Source of the DNA: Sphingobacteriales bacterium
GTDB taxonomy: Bacteria; Bacteroidota; Bacteroidia; Chitinophagales; LD1
Length of the DNA stretch: 64,000 nt
NCBI GenBank assembly: GCA_018262795.1
Contig: JADFDM010000003.1
Location: 186,001-250,000, forward strand
Direction of reading: 5' to 3'
A model generated the notes under the pieces. It saw nothing but the letters and a program-made list of their open reading frames with translations. It did no database searches and was not told the origin of the DNA. Position numbers and translations under genes: made by a program. Below, one piece after another: positions 8,608-18,016 of this stretch. Numbering within the stretch: position 1 is the first letter of the stretch; the number at the start of each line of letters is the position of its first letter.

Positions 8608-9477
8608 ATGACAAAAGCTCTTTCATATTCTCTTATCGCTGCCTTGGTCTTGTGCAGTTCGTGCAGTTATTTCAAAAAAGGTGGTAAGCCAAGCGGATCG
8701 GATGTAGTGGCTCGTGTAGGAAGTGAATACTTGTATGCTTCAGACCTCAAAAAACTTACGCGAGGACTGAACGGAGAAGACAGCACAGAAGTGCTGCGCA
8801 ATTATGCGAAGGACTGGGTGAAGAAAAAATTACTGTTGCAGAAAGCTTCTGAAAATATATCGGATGAAGATGTGGGCATTACTAAGAAAGTAGAGGACTA
8901 CCGCGAAACTCTTTTGCTCTACGAATATGAAAAGGAGTTGATTAATCAGAAGATGGATACCACCGTGGGGGAAACGGAAATGAACGAATGGTACGAAAAG
9001 GTAAAAGATGATTTTCCTTTGGAAGAAGAGGTGTACCGTATCAACTTTATTAAGGTTAAAAAAGACGCTCCCGATTTGGATCAGGCGCGCAAATGGATAC
9101 TCAAACCAAAGGATGAAGAGGATGCCAGAAAGTTAGAAGGCTATTGCAAAGAAATAGCCAGCAGCAGTTCTATTGGCGAGGGTATTTGGTACGAAAAGGA
9201 AAATGCCATTAAAAATTTCCCCGTGTCGGAAAGTGATATGAACTCCCTTACTGCTTCCAAAAAATATAAAGAGTTTAAGACCGATGAGGGCATTTGGTTT
9301 CTGCGAATAGTAGAGGTGGCTAAAAAAGGTACTCCCTCCCCAATAGATATGATTAGAGATAAGATTGTGAAAATAATTATGGAGAAGCGCAAGCTGCTGC
9401 TGCTAGAAAGAATCTACAATCGAATTTATGCCGATGGCAAAGCATCCAAAGCGTTTGATATTTACGTGAAGCCATGA
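8608..9477 (+). CDS. SurA-like chaperone lipoprotein without clear parvulin domain
   Basis: 289 residues from the ATG at 8608. The N-terminus is a lipoprotein-like signal (hydrophobic stretch ending LCSSC) and the body resembles the SurA N-terminal chaperone fold (VARVGSEYLYASDLKKL, then long helices). I see no full PpiC signature, unlike its two operon neighbours, so it may be a holdase only. An upstream ATG at 8578 lies inside a hairpin and is not favoured. Its TGA overlaps the next ATG (ATGA), showing translational coupling. Confidence 0.8.
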   Translation: MTKALSYSLIAALVLCSSCSYFKKGGKPSGSDVVARVGSEYLYASDLKKLTRGLNGEDSTEVLRNYAKDWVKKKLLLQKASENISDEDVGITKKVEDYRETLLLYEYEKELINQKMDTTVGETEMNEWYEKVKDDFPLEEEVYRINFIKVKKDAPDLDQARKWILKPKDEEDARKLEGYCKEIASSSSIGEGIWYEKENAIKNFPVSESDMNSLTASKKYKEFKTDEGIWFLRIVEVAKKGTPSPIDMIRDKIVKIIMEKRKLLLLERIYNRIYADGKASKAFDIYVKP

Positions 9478-10037
9478 AGCAAAGCCTTGCCGCCATTTTC
9501 TTATTCTCAACGTTTTTCTGTGTCGCTCAAACTGAAAAGGGAAAGTATGTGGTGGGCGGTGCTGCCGATATCAGTGTAATGAACCACTCCGGCATCACTA
9601 ATTTTAGTATGGACATCAGCCCCTCTTTTGGGATTTTTGTGGTCAATAATTTTACCGTAGGAGCGAGGTATTCTTTTGGAATACGCACTAACAAATCTTT
9701 CGATAAGAGTAAGGATGAGTATGTGACCACCACCACTTTCACTACCGCTATTGGGCCTAAACTGAGTTACTATATCGGCAAAAAACAGTTAAAAGGTTTG
9801 GTGAGTGCAAATGCCGGCTACACAGTTTATACTCAAATGCGCAAAGGCAATCTGGTGAACAAGAATGGATTTATGGCCGGAGGATTTTTAGGGATGGCCT
9901 ATTTCTTTAACCCGCATGTAGCCTTAGAAACCGGAGTATATACCAATGCTTCCGGTTACAAAGGAGACTTTCCTACTTTGCGAATCGGTTTTTCCGTTGG
10001 TTTTTCTGTATTGTTGGACAAGAAAAAGAAAGAGTAA
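9474..10037 (+). CDS. Outer-membrane beta-barrel protein
   Basis: 187 residues with a signal peptide (ending FFCVAQ). The mature part is strand-rich with alternating polar/aromatic residues and ends in a short strand followed by a lysine tail (LLDKKKKE). It looks like a small porin-like barrel of the OmpA-like/DUF3575 type; no ligand can be assigned. It overlaps the preceding chaperone gene by four bases and precedes a SurA homologue, so it may be a client or a co-regulated envelope protein. Confidence 0.8.
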   Translation: MKQSLAAIFLFSTFFCVAQTEKGKYVVGGAADISVMNHSGITNFSMDISPSFGIFVVNNFTVGARYSFGIRTNKSFDKSKDEYVTTTTFTTAIGPKLSYYIGKKQLKGLVSANAGYTVYTQMRKGNLVNKNGFMAGGFLGMAYFFNPHVALETGVYTNASGYKGDFPTLRIGFSVGFSVLLDKKKKE

Positions 10038-10063
10038 GCGTTTATTAGCGTCAATTTAGTGAA

Positions 10064-11431
10064 ATGAAGAAATTAGAAATAGTAGCCTTTGCCTTGTTCA
10101 CCTTGTGGTTTGCACCGGCTTTTTCGCAAAACACCGTCATAGACAAAGTGCTCGCAGTGGTAGGCGATAACGTGATTCTGCAATCAGATGTAGAAGGGCA
10201 GTATCAGCAAATGAAAACTCAGAGCCAGGGAGAAGAAGTGCCTCCCGAAACCCGCTGCCAAATTTTTGAAAGTTTGTTGTTAGATAAGCTGTTCCTTTCG
10301 CAGGCACAGTTGGATAGCGTGACTACTACTCCAGATGAAATTGATGCTGAGTTAGATCGCAGAATTAAGTATTTCATTTCAGTATTCGGCTCGCGCGAAA
10401 AGCTCGAAGATTACTACGGTAAATCAGTGATGGAACTGAAGGACGACTTTCGCGATGATATCGAAAAACAGCTAATCACCGATAAAATGAAAGGCAAGGT
10501 TTTCGCCAACCTGAAAGTATCACCCGCTGAGGTGGAGGCCTTCTTCAAAAAAATACCGCAAGACAGCATTCCATATTTTAACTCTGAACTGGAAACCGGA
10601 GAAATTGTAATGTTCCCGAAAGTGAGCGAAGCAGAAAAGCTAAGAGCACTAAATAAAATAAAAGACATCCGAAAAGAAATTATTCAAGGAGCCGACTTTT
10701 CTATTAAAGCCATACAGTATTCCGAAGACCCCGGCTCCTACCTCGATGGAGGAAGTTTGGGCACTATTGAACGAGGCGAGTTAGTGCCCGAGTTTGAGGC
10801 GGTGGCCTACAAACTGAAAGAAGGGGAACTGAGCGATGTAGTAGAAACTCCTTTTGGCTATCACTTAATTATAGTGGATGAAAAGCGAGGCGATAAACTC
10901 AAGGTGCGCCACATTCTGATAAAGCCTAAAATCACCTCAGCCGATTTAGCTCTGGTAAAAGCCCGTATGGATAGTATTGACCACGAGTTGAAGGTAGATT
11001 CGCTCAGTTGGCAGGATGCCGTAAAGCAATTTTCGGAAGATGAACAATCCAAAGCCATTGGCGGCTTGATGGTGAATCCAAAAACCGGAGATACTCACTT
11101 TGAGAAAGCCGACATTGACGGCACTCTTATTTTTACTTTAGACCGCATGAAGGTAGGCGACTACAGTGAGGTGTTGCCTTATGCGGCAGTAGGTCGTACC
11201 GGTGAAACTAACAACGGCTATCGTATTATTTGGCTGAAATCAGAAACCAAACCACACAAAGCCAGTTTGGAGGAAGACTATCCTAAAATACAAGCAGCCG
11301 CCAAAGCCGAAAAGCAGCAGAAGATATTAGACAACTGGTTGGCACTGCACCGCAGCAAAAACTATGTGCGTATTGATAGCTCCATGTTGGGTTGCAAAGG
11401 CATTGAGAAATGGACCGACAACAACAACTAA
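10064..11431 (+). CDS. surA: SurA-type periplasmic chaperone / peptidyl-prolyl isomerase
   Basis: 455 residues with a signal peptide (ending APAFSQ). The SurA N-domain (VIDKVLAVVGDNVILQSDVE at the start, ESLLLDKLFLSQAQLD) leads into two parvulin domains (about 170-275 and 280-390; the second begins VRHILIK) and a C-terminal helix. This is the classical SurA order. It chaperones outer-membrane proteins on the way to the BAM machinery. Last gene of the 6571-11431 operon and convergent with queA without an obvious terminator. Confidence 0.92.
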   Translation: MKKLEIVAFALFTLWFAPAFSQNTVIDKVLAVVGDNVILQSDVEGQYQQMKTQSQGEEVPPETRCQIFESLLLDKLFLSQAQLDSVTTTPDEIDAELDRRIKYFISVFGSREKLEDYYGKSVMELKDDFRDDIEKQLITDKMKGKVFANLKVSPAEVEAFFKKIPQDSIPYFNSELETGEIVMFPKVSEAEKLRALNKIKDIRKEIIQGADFSIKAIQYSEDPGSYLDGGSLGTIERGELVPEFEAVAYKLKEGELSDVVETPFGYHLIIVDEKRGDKLKVRHILIKPKITSADLALVKARMDSIDHELKVDSLSWQDAVKQFSEDEQSKAIGGLMVNPKTGDTHFEKADIDGTLIFTLDRMKVGDYSEVLPYAAVGRTGETNNGYRIIWLKSETKPHKASLEEDYPKIQAAAKAEKQQKILDNWLALHRSKNYVRIDSSMLGCKGIEKWTDNNN

Positions 11432-11530
11432 GAGAAGGGCAAAGATACTTCACACTTTACGCGCCTCCACTTTCTTCCGGTCTCGTTGCTTCTTTTCCCA
11501 ACACCACTACAAATTTTCTAACCACCCTTC

Positions 11531-12742
11531 TCATCTCTGCACAAATAGTAAACTCCCATCTCCATAGCTCAGAAAACGGAAGTTATGCGAGAGTGCATAA
11601 TCGTAAATTTTCTTCCAATCATTGCCAACTACTGCGGCAACTAATAATAGTAGAGTTGAATTTGGCTGATGGAAATTAGTGATTAAAGCCTGTACCACTT
11701 TGGGTTGATAAGGTGGGGCAATAATGATTTGTGTTTTACAAATAAGCCTTTCCAAATGTTGCTTCTTCATCCATTCAAGTAAGCTATTCAACGCATCATC
11801 GCAGGGGCTTAGTTCATAAGCCTCCCACTGTTTCACTTCCAACGCATCAAGCGATTTCGCTTCATTTGTATTTGCTTTCAACCCCATCCAGTACAAACTT
11901 TCTAAGGTGCGCATCGAGGTGGTTCCAACTGCTACAATTGGTTTGCCGGTCTTCTTTGCAGTTACAATTTTTTCTATAGTTTCCCTCTTCACCTCTATCA
12001 ACTCAGAGTGCATATCATGCCCATCCATCTTTTCAGATTTAACGGGCCTGAAAGTTCCGGCACCTACATGTAATGTCACCTCTTCGGTGGCTATATTTTT
12101 TGATCGAAGCGATTCGATAATACCTTCGGTAAAATGTAACCCGGCAGTGGGTGCAGCTACTGAACCTTCGTGTTTGGCGTACACCGTTTGATACCGAGTG
12201 GAATCCACTTCTTCAGAAGACCGGTGCAAATAAGGAGGAATCGGCATACTTCCCAGCTTGTCTAATACTTCGGCAAAAGTCAGATGTTCCGGTTGCCATT
12301 GAAATTCTACGGTGAATGAACCGGCATCTCTGTCCACCAATTCGGCTGTCAGCTTTAGAGCATCGGTCTTTTTCTGCAAAATTTTTTCCTTCCACTTACT
12401 CGCGCGACCTATCAAACATTTCCATCGGATGGCTTTCGTGCGACTCATCACACTTGCCATTTCTGAGTTTTCTTCACTTGGCTCTAAGCAAAAGATTTCA
12501 ATTTTAGCCCCCTGCGCATTTTCAAAAAGCAAGCGCGCATGTATCACTTTGGAATTATTAAAAATCAGTAGCGCATTTTCAGGTAATTGTGCGGCAAGAT
12601 GGCGATAACTGCTTTCGCTGATTTGCCCATTTCTGTAAACCAGTAGTTTGCTGCCATCTCGCTCCGGTAAAGGGTAACGAGCAATTTTTTCGTCCGGTAA
12701 GTGGTAGCTGTAATCGCTGATATGAATTTCGCGCGGGTGCAT
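11531..12742 (-). CDS. queA: S-adenosylmethionine:tRNA ribosyltransferase-isomerase
   Basis: 403 residues from the ATG at 12742; a TTG 18 bases upstream is less likely. Family signatures are DYSYHLPDEKIARYPLPERD near the N-terminus, the IFNNSKVIHARL segment, then AAPTAGLHFTEG and HVGAGTFRPV. QueA transfers and isomerises the ribosyl part of SAM onto 7-aminomethyl-7-deazaguanine in tRNA to give epoxyqueuosine. The chain is longer than the typical 340-350 residues, with extra sequence in the middle around residues 75-125 and near 290, as in other Bacteroidota members. Confidence 0.95.
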   Translation of the reverse strand: MHPREIHISDYSYHLPDEKIARYPLPERDGSKLLVYRNGQISESSYRHLAAQLPENALLIFNNSKVIHARLLFENAQGAKIEIFCLEPSEENSEMASVMSRTKAIRWKCLIGRASKWKEKILQKKTDALKLTAELVDRDAGSFTVEFQWQPEHLTFAEVLDKLGSMPIPPYLHRSSEEVDSTRYQTVYAKHEGSVAAPTAGLHFTEGIIESLRSKNIATEEVTLHVGAGTFRPVKSEKMDGHDMHSELIEVKRETIEKIVTAKKTGKPIVAVGTTSMRTLESLYWMGLKANTNEAKSLDALEVKQWEAYELSPCDDALNSLLEWMKKQHLERLICKTQIIIAPPYQPKVVQALITNFHQPNSTLLLLVAAVVGNDWKKIYDYALSHNFRFLSYGDGSLLFVQR

Positions 12743-12792
12743 AAGCACAAAGGAAACCAAGTTTTAAAATTGAAAAGTATTTTGTGCGTCTT

Positions 12793-13227
12793 ATGGCCAT
12801 GAAAAGTATTCACACTGAAATCATCATTCACACATCGGCCGAAAAGGTTTGGAACATTCTCACTGACTTTGAAAAATTTCCTGAATGGAATCCTTTCATT
12901 CTTTCATTAGAAGGGAAACCCAACGTAGGCGAACGACTGAAAGCAACTCTGAAAAATGGAAAGGGCACCTCTGTGTTTCTACCCAAAGTGCTGGTGGTAG
13001 ATCCGAACAAAACATTTGAGTGGTTGGGTAGCCTGCCGGTGCCGGGTTTGTTTAATGGTCAGCATCACTTTCGCATTGAATCCATTGGAGAAAATCAGGT
13101 GCGGTTTGTGCAGGGCGAGCAATTCAGCGGGCTGTTAGCCGGTATGCTGATGAAAATGATAGGAGAGGAAACCATTAAAGGTTTCGCTTCGATGAATCAA
13201 GCGCTGAAGGAAAGAGCGGAGAAATAA
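12793..13227 (+). CDS. SRPBCC (START-like) family protein
   Basis: 144 residues. The opening IHTSAEKVWNILTDFEKFPEWNPF and the long C-terminal helix are typical of the polyketide-cyclase/SRPBCC ligand-binding fold. The ligand is unknown. Starts are possible at 12793 or 12799 (a GTG at 12784 is also in frame); both ATG choices keep the domain. It is divergent from queA with only about 50 bases between, so the two promoters overlap. Confidence 0.85.
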   Translation: MAMKSIHTEIIIHTSAEKVWNILTDFEKFPEWNPFILSLEGKPNVGERLKATLKNGKGTSVFLPKVLVVDPNKTFEWLGSLPVPGLFNGQHHFRIESIGENQVRFVQGEQFSGLLAGMLMKMIGEETIKGFASMNQALKERAEK

Positions 13228-13319
13228 TTTTCGCAATTTTACGCACCAAACAAAGCGATATACGCGATTTTTTGGGTGTATTTGAAAGCAATTTCCCGCT
13301 TCCTAAGGGGGAGAGGGAG
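13228..13319. other. Gene-free stretch before a tandem array
   Basis: Between the SRPBCC gene and nrdJ (both pointing inward) lie 381 bases without a convincing gene. This first part holds nothing recognisable; the remainder holds the 21-bp array and the nrdJ terminator. An open frame at 13276-13491 exists but is explained by the 21-bp (7-codon) periodicity. Confidence 0.5.
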
Positions 13320-13424
13320 AGAATTCGGGAGTGATTGGAGAGTATTTGGAAGTCGTTCTATAGTATTCCCAAGTCACTCCAGAGTTATTCCAGAGCACTC
13401 TCGAATGGCTGTAGAGCGCTCGCG
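13320..13424. repeat. Five degenerate 21-bp tandem units
   Basis: Units begin at 13320, 13341, 13362, 13383 and 13404, each exactly 21 bases. All start AG or AA, carry ATTC or a near match at positions 4-7 in four of five, and have a second AG at about position 11-12. The half-period is therefore about 10.5 bases, one turn of DNA. Units differ from each other at many positions, so this is an old or selected array rather than a recent slippage product. Confidence 0.65.
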
Positions 13425-13544
13425 AATTGTCTATTTACGGTTAAATGATTCACAGGTGCTGCGGCCCATGTATTTCCTTTACTTCAAGTAGGCAAGTCAG
13501 AGGGTCTAAAAAAGTAAGCCAAAATTCTTGGGGCTTTGTAAAAT

Positions 13545-13576
13545 GCAAGAAGCGAACATTTCTGCTCGCTTCTTGC
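13545..13576 (-). terminator. Terminator hairpin after nrdJ
   Basis: GCAAGAAGCGA (13545-13555) and TCGCTTCTTGC (13566-13576) form a perfect 11-bp stem with a 10-nt loop, 33 bases past the nrdJ stop. On the minus strand it is followed by a modest T-rich stretch (ATTTTAC). Confidence 0.65.
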
Positions 13577-13608
13577 TGTATTGTAAATTTGGAAATTAAG
13601 ATGCAACA

Positions 13609-16600
13609 TTAGCTGCAACCCATGCTGTTGCCACAGTTGATGCACTTGTAACAAGTTCCGCTGCGGATAGTGATATTTCCACACACACTACATGGTGGGG
13701 CATCGCCCATCATATCACTGGCGGCTCTATTAAAGCCACCCATTGAAGTGCCGGAAAGTGTCATCTTTCCTTCTTTAATTCCTATTCCGTCCTTTTTAGG
13801 TGCTGGCTTTGGAGTCTGCATCATTTCCGGATGGTTGTTTGTTCTCTTCGTTTGCGGTTCATCTTCGCTACTATCATCCGCTAAATCTGAAGTTAAATCT
13901 TGCGTTGATTTCTCGCGCATAGTTAACTCTGAAGGGGTCACGTGCACTAAATCAGTTCTGTCGAGATATTCAAACGCCAACAAGCGGAAAATATAATCTA
14001 CTACCGAAGAAGCATTCTTGATGTTGGGGTGGTTTACCATGCCACTTGGTTCAAAACGGGTAAAGGTAAACTTGCTTACAAACTCCTCTAAAGGCACTCC
14101 ATACTGCAAACCAATAGAAACAGAGATAGCAAAGCAGTTCATCAGGGAGCGGAACGAAGCCCCTTCTTTGTGCATATCCACGAATATCTCCCCGAGCGTT
14201 CTATCATCATATTCACCGGTGCGCACAAACACGGTTTGTCCTCCTATTTTGGCTTTCTGCGTAAAGCCTCTCCGCTTAGCCGGTAATTTTTTGCGCTCCA
14301 CAATCTGTGAAAGTTCGCGCATAAAATTGGTATCAGTAGATTCCTGCATGAGCACACGAGCCGCTTCCAGTACTTGCTCCGGAGTCAGCTTGCTAAATAC
14401 ATCGCTTGGTTGTTGCTGCGTAGTGAGAGTTGCTTCTGCTTTAGGAGTTTCCTTCTCGGCATCTTTCTTGTTGGAAAGTGGTTGAGAGAGCTTGCATCCA
14501 TCCCGGTAAAGCGCATTGGCTTTCAATCCCAGATTCCAAGAAAGTGAGTAGCAGCTTTTAATATCATCTACCGTAGCTTCGTTGGGAAGGTTGATGGTTT
14601 TTGAAATAGCACCACTGATAAATGGTTGAACGGAAGCCATCATGCGGATATGCCCGTGAGGATGGATAAAACGCACCCCCTTCGTGCCGCAGGTATTGGC
14701 ACAATCAAATACGGGAAGGTGTTCGTCTTTCAAGTACGGAGCGCCTTCTACGGTCATGGTTCCGCACACAAATTCATTCGCAGCGTCTAACTCATCTTTG
14801 CTGAATCCGAGTTCGCGCAGCAGATTAAACTTAGGATTGTTGTATTGCTCCGGTTTAAATCCAAGGTGCTGCAAACACTCTTCGCCCAGCGACCAAACGT
14901 TGAACGCAAAGGTGATGTCAAAAGCAGCCGACAATTGCGCTTCTATCTTTTCGAGGTCTGCATTGGTAAAGCCCTTTGCGTGTAGCGTATCGCTATTTAC
15001 GTAAGGGCAGCCTTTCAGTGTGGCATTTCCTTTGGCATATCTCACTATGTTATTTATCTGCTCGGGGGTGTATCCCAGATTTTCGAGGGCCATAGGAACT
15101 GACTCATTCACTATTTTAAAATAGCCGCCACCTGAGAGTTTTTTAAACTTCACCAAAGCAAAATCCGGCTCTACTCCGGTGGTATCGCAATCCATCAGCA
15201 AACCAATAGTTCCGGTAGGGGCAATCACGGTAGCCTGTGCATTGCGGTAGCCATATTTTTCACCTAATTGCAAAGCCTCATCCCAAGCAGTGGTAGCCGC
15301 TTCTAACAGATAGCTTGAACAAAATTTCGGGTTAATTCCCACCGGCCTTACCTCTAATCCTTCGTAAGAATTAGCATCGGCATTATAAGCTGCTAAACGG
15401 TGGTTGCGCATTACGCGCAGCATGTGCTTTTTATTTCTTTCATAACCTGCAAAGGGGCCGAGCACCGATGCTATTTCAGCAGAGGTTTTGTAAGCTGTTC
15501 CCGTCATAATAGCAGTGATGGCTCCACCAATGGCGCGGGCTTTATCGCTGTCGTAAGGAATACCGCTGACCATGAGCACTGAGCCGAGGTTCGCATATCC
15601 TAACCCCAAGGTTCTGAATTCATAAGAAAGACGAGCCACATCTTCTGATGGGAATTGAGCCATGAGTACCGAAATCTCCAGCACCATCGTCCACAAGCGG
15701 CTCATGTGTTCAAAGCCTTTCACATCAAACTCCAGCGTTTTTTCATCGAAAAATTTACGCAGGTTGAAGGAGGCCAAGTTGCAAGCCGTGTTATCTAAAA
15801 ACATGTATTCGCTGCAAGGGTTTGAAGCGCGAATAGCTCCGTCTTCAGGGCAGGTATGCCATTCGTTAATGGTCGTGTCAAACTGCACACCAGGGTCGGC
15901 ACAACGCCAAGCGGCTAATGCAATTTTATCCCACATTTCACCGGAAGGAATAGACTTCATTACTCTCCGATCGGTTCTGGCTAACAGATTCCAGTTTTCC
16001 CCTTTTTCCAATGCGTGGAAGAAAGCGTTGGGAACCCGCACCGAGTTATTAGAATTTTGTCCGCTCACGGTTCTGTAAGCTTCTCCTTCGTAGTGAGAAT
16101 CGTAACCGGCAGCAATCAGTGCCGCTACCTTGTCCTCTTCCTTCATTTTCCATTCAATGAAATCTACTATTTCCGGATGGTCTAAATCCAAGCAAACCAT
16201 TTTAGCCGCCCGTCTGGTGGTGCCGCCTGATTTGATAGCTCCGGCAGCCGCATCGCCTATTTTCAGAAAACTCATCAACCCGGAGGAAGTACCTCCGCCC
16301 GAAAGAGTTTCTCCTTCTCCGCGAATGTTGCTGAAGTTGGTGCCTACCCCTGAGCCGTATTTAAAGATACGGGCCTCGCGGGTCCACAAATCCATAATTC
16401 CTCCGCCATTCACTAAGTCATCATTTACGGATAATATGAAGCAGGCATGTGGCTGTGGTCGTTCGTAAGCCGAAGTAGATTGTTCCAACTCACCCGTGTC
16501 GGGATTTACAAAGAAGTGACCTTGCGGTTTTCCTTTAATACCATAAGCGGTATATAAGCCGGTGTTGAACCATTGGGGCGAATTAGGTGCCGCCATTTGA

Positions 16601-16980
16601 TCGAGTAGTGAATACACTAACTCGTCATGAAAAATGTCTGCATCTTTAGCGGAAGCAAAGTACCCGTACTTGAATCCCCAACTTCTCCAGCAGTCAGCCA
16701 AGCGGTGAGTGACTTGCTTAATAGAATTTTCTCCTCCTAATGAACCATCGGGTTGAGGAACACCCGCCTTGCGGAAATACTTTTGCGCCAAAATATCGGT
16801 AGCCACCTGGCTCCAGCCTTTTGGTACTTCCACATTGTGCATTTCGAATACTGCATCGCCTGCGGGGTTGCGAATCACACTGGAACGCAGTTCGTATTCG
16901 AACAGGTCAAATGGTGATACACCTTGCTTGGTGTAGAGCCGAGTCACCTTTAGCCCTTTCTTCTCGTTCTTTCTTGCCAT
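13609..16980 (-). CDS. nrdJ: Cobalamin-dependent (class II) ribonucleoside-diphosphate reductase
   Basis: 1123 residues. Class II signatures are [35 protein letters not shown], and the [20 protein letters not shown] barrel segment. The protein ends in a cysteine-rich zinc-ribbon tail ([20 protein letters not shown]) with the terminal redox Cys. It makes deoxyribonucleotides independent of oxygen using adenosylcobalamin. The ATG at 16978-16980 matches the family N-terminus. No cobalamin riboswitch is evident in the roughly 300 bases upstream. Confidence 0.96.
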   Translation of the reverse strand: MARKNEKKGLKVTRLYTKQGVSPFDLFEYELRSSVIRNPAGDAVFEMHNVEVPKGWSQVATDILAQKYFRKAGVPQPDGSLGGENSIKQVTHRLADCWRSWGFKYGYFASAKDADIFHDELVYSLLDQMAAPNSPQWFNTGLYTAYGIKGKPQGHFFVNPDTGELEQSTSAYERPQPHACFILSVNDDLVNGGGIMDLWTREARIFKYGSGVGTNFSNIRGEGETLSGGGTSSGLMSFLKIGDAAAGAIKSGGTTRRAAKMVCLDLDHPEIVDFIEWKMKEEDKVAALIAAGYDSHYEGEAYRTVSGQNSNNSVRVPNAFFHALEKGENWNLLARTDRRVMKSIPSGEMWDKIALAAWRCADPGVQFDTTINEWHTCPEDGAIRASNPCSEYMFLDNTACNLASFNLRKFFDEKTLEFDVKGFEHMSRLWTMVLEISVLMAQFPSEDVARLSYEFRTLGLGYANLGSVLMVSGIPYDSDKARAIGGAITAIMTGTAYKTSAEIASVLGPFAGYERNKKHMLRVMRNHRLAAYNADANSYEGLEVRPVGINPKFCSSYLLEAATTAWDEALQLGEKYGYRNAQATVIAPTGTIGLLMDCDTTGVEPDFALVKFKKLSGGGYFKIVNESVPMALENLGYTPEQINNIVRYAKGNATLKGCPYVNSDTLHAKGFTNADLEKIEAQLSAAFDITFAFNVWSLGEECLQHLGFKPEQYNNPKFNLLRELGFSKDELDAANEFVCGTMTVEGAPYLKDEHLPVFDCANTCGTKGVRFIHPHGHIRMMASVQPFISGAISKTINLPNEATVDDIKSCYSLSWNLGLKANALYRDGCKLSQPLSNKKDAEKETPKAEATLTTQQQPSDVFSKLTPEQVLEAARVLMQESTDTNFMRELSQIVERKKLPAKRRGFTQKAKIGGQTVFVRTGEYDDRTLGEIFVDMHKEGASFRSLMNCFAISVSIGLQYGVPLEEFVSKFTFTRFEPSGMVNHPNIKNASSVVDYIFRLLAFEYLDRTDLVHVTPSELTMREKSTQDLTSDLADDSSEDEPQTKRTNNHPEMMQTPKPAPKKDGIGIKEGKMTLSGTSMGGFNRAASDMMGDAPPCSVCGNITIRSGTCYKCINCGNSMGCS

Positions 16981-17275
16981 AATTTTATGTTTGTAGAGTT
17001 TTAAATCGCTTGTGAGGTTATGAACCGAAACTGTGAACGAATTTATTTTTAGCAGAAGGATTTTTGAAGCCCATTTATTAACACTAAATGTGCAAACGGA
17101 ATTGTATCTTTTTCAAACCCTTAGTAGGTGCGAATCTCTTGTGTGGAAAAAGTTTTTGCTGATTTTTATACCCTCAAAATTTGGTTTTATCGCAGCTAAA
17201 ACATGTCTGATTTTTTAGGCGCAGGTTATTTTCAATGAATGTAGGGTTATTTTTTGATTAAACTTTTAATGGTCA

Positions 17276-18016
17276 ATGATTTACGAAAAAATAGCAGAAA
17301 AATCGCAAGCAAAATTAGCCGTTTTGGTAGATCCGGATCGGCAATCCGGAGAAGAATTGCAGAAACTAATCGAACTATCCGAGAACTCAAAAATTGACTT
17401 TTTTTTTGTTGGCGGAAGTTTATTATTGGAAAACAGGTTTGAGAAAACTATCGAAACCATTAAAGCACATTCCTCCATTCCGGTGGTCATCTTTCCGGGC
17501 AATAGTTACCAGGTAAATGCCCGTGCCGATGCTATTCTTTTTTTGAGCCTCGTGAGCGGGCGCAATCCCGAATACCTCATCGGGCAACAGGTAGTGGCGG
17601 CTCCATTGGTTCGCCAAGCAGGGATCGAGGCAATACCAACGGCTTATCTATTAATAGACGGGGGGCAGATTTCTACCACTTCCTATATGACCCAAACAGT
17701 TCCTATTCCTAACGATAAGCCCGATATTGCTATAGCTACCGTGATGGCTGCTGAAATGTTGGGGATGAAAGCGGTGTATCTGGAAGCCGGGAGTGGCGCA
17801 AAAAATTGTGTGAGTGCAAGTTTAATTAAGGCCGTTCGCGAAAACACTTCACTGCCCCTCTTAGTAGGAGGAGGTATTCGTAGTGCGGCACAAGCGGAGG
17901 AAGTAGGCAAAGCGGGAGCCGATATAATAGTAGTAGGAAACATGCTTGAAAAAGAACCGGAGCTTTTAATGGAGATATCTTTGGCAGTACATGAGCCACA
18001 TAAAGTAAAAAGATGA
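17276..18016 (+). CDS. Geranylgeranyl/heptaprenylglyceryl phosphate synthase family protein
   Basis: 246 residues forming a TIM-barrel prenyltransferase. It has LAVLVDPDR, FVGGSLL, VVIFPGN, YLEAGSGAK and the phosphate-binding LLVGGGIRS near the C-terminus. The family joins a polyprenyl chain to glycerol-1-phosphate, the first ether-lipid step in Archaea; bacterial members exist in Bacteroidota and Bacillus. The chain length made here cannot be read off. The ATG at 17276 is the start and the TGA overlaps the rsgA ATG, so the two are translationally coupled. Confidence 0.92.
   Translation: MIYEKIAEKSQAKLAVLVDPDRQSGEELQKLIELSENSKIDFFFVGGSLLLENRFEKTIETIKAHSSIPVVIFPGNSYQVNARADAILFLSLVSGRNPEYLIGQQVVAAPLVRQAGIEAIPTAYLLIDGGQISTTSYMTQTVPIPNDKPDIAIATVMAAEMLGMKAVYLEAGSGAKNCVSASLIKAVRENTSLPLLVGGGIRSAAQAEEVGKAGADIIVVGNMLEKEPELLMEISLAVHEPHKVKR

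Noticed and set aside
13276-13491. 71-codon frame over the 13.3-kb array
   Set aside because: The apparent 7-residue periodicity is the expected shadow of the 21-base repeat; no start context and low-complexity product.
13670-16468. Several plus-strand frames opposite nrdJ
   Set aside because: nrdJ is complete and conserved in the opposite direction; these are its antisense reading.
16981-17275. Cobalamin riboswitch or NrdR boxes before nrdJ
   Set aside because: I found neither the B12-box core nor a pair of palindromic NrdR boxes; the region is AT-rich and unremarkable.
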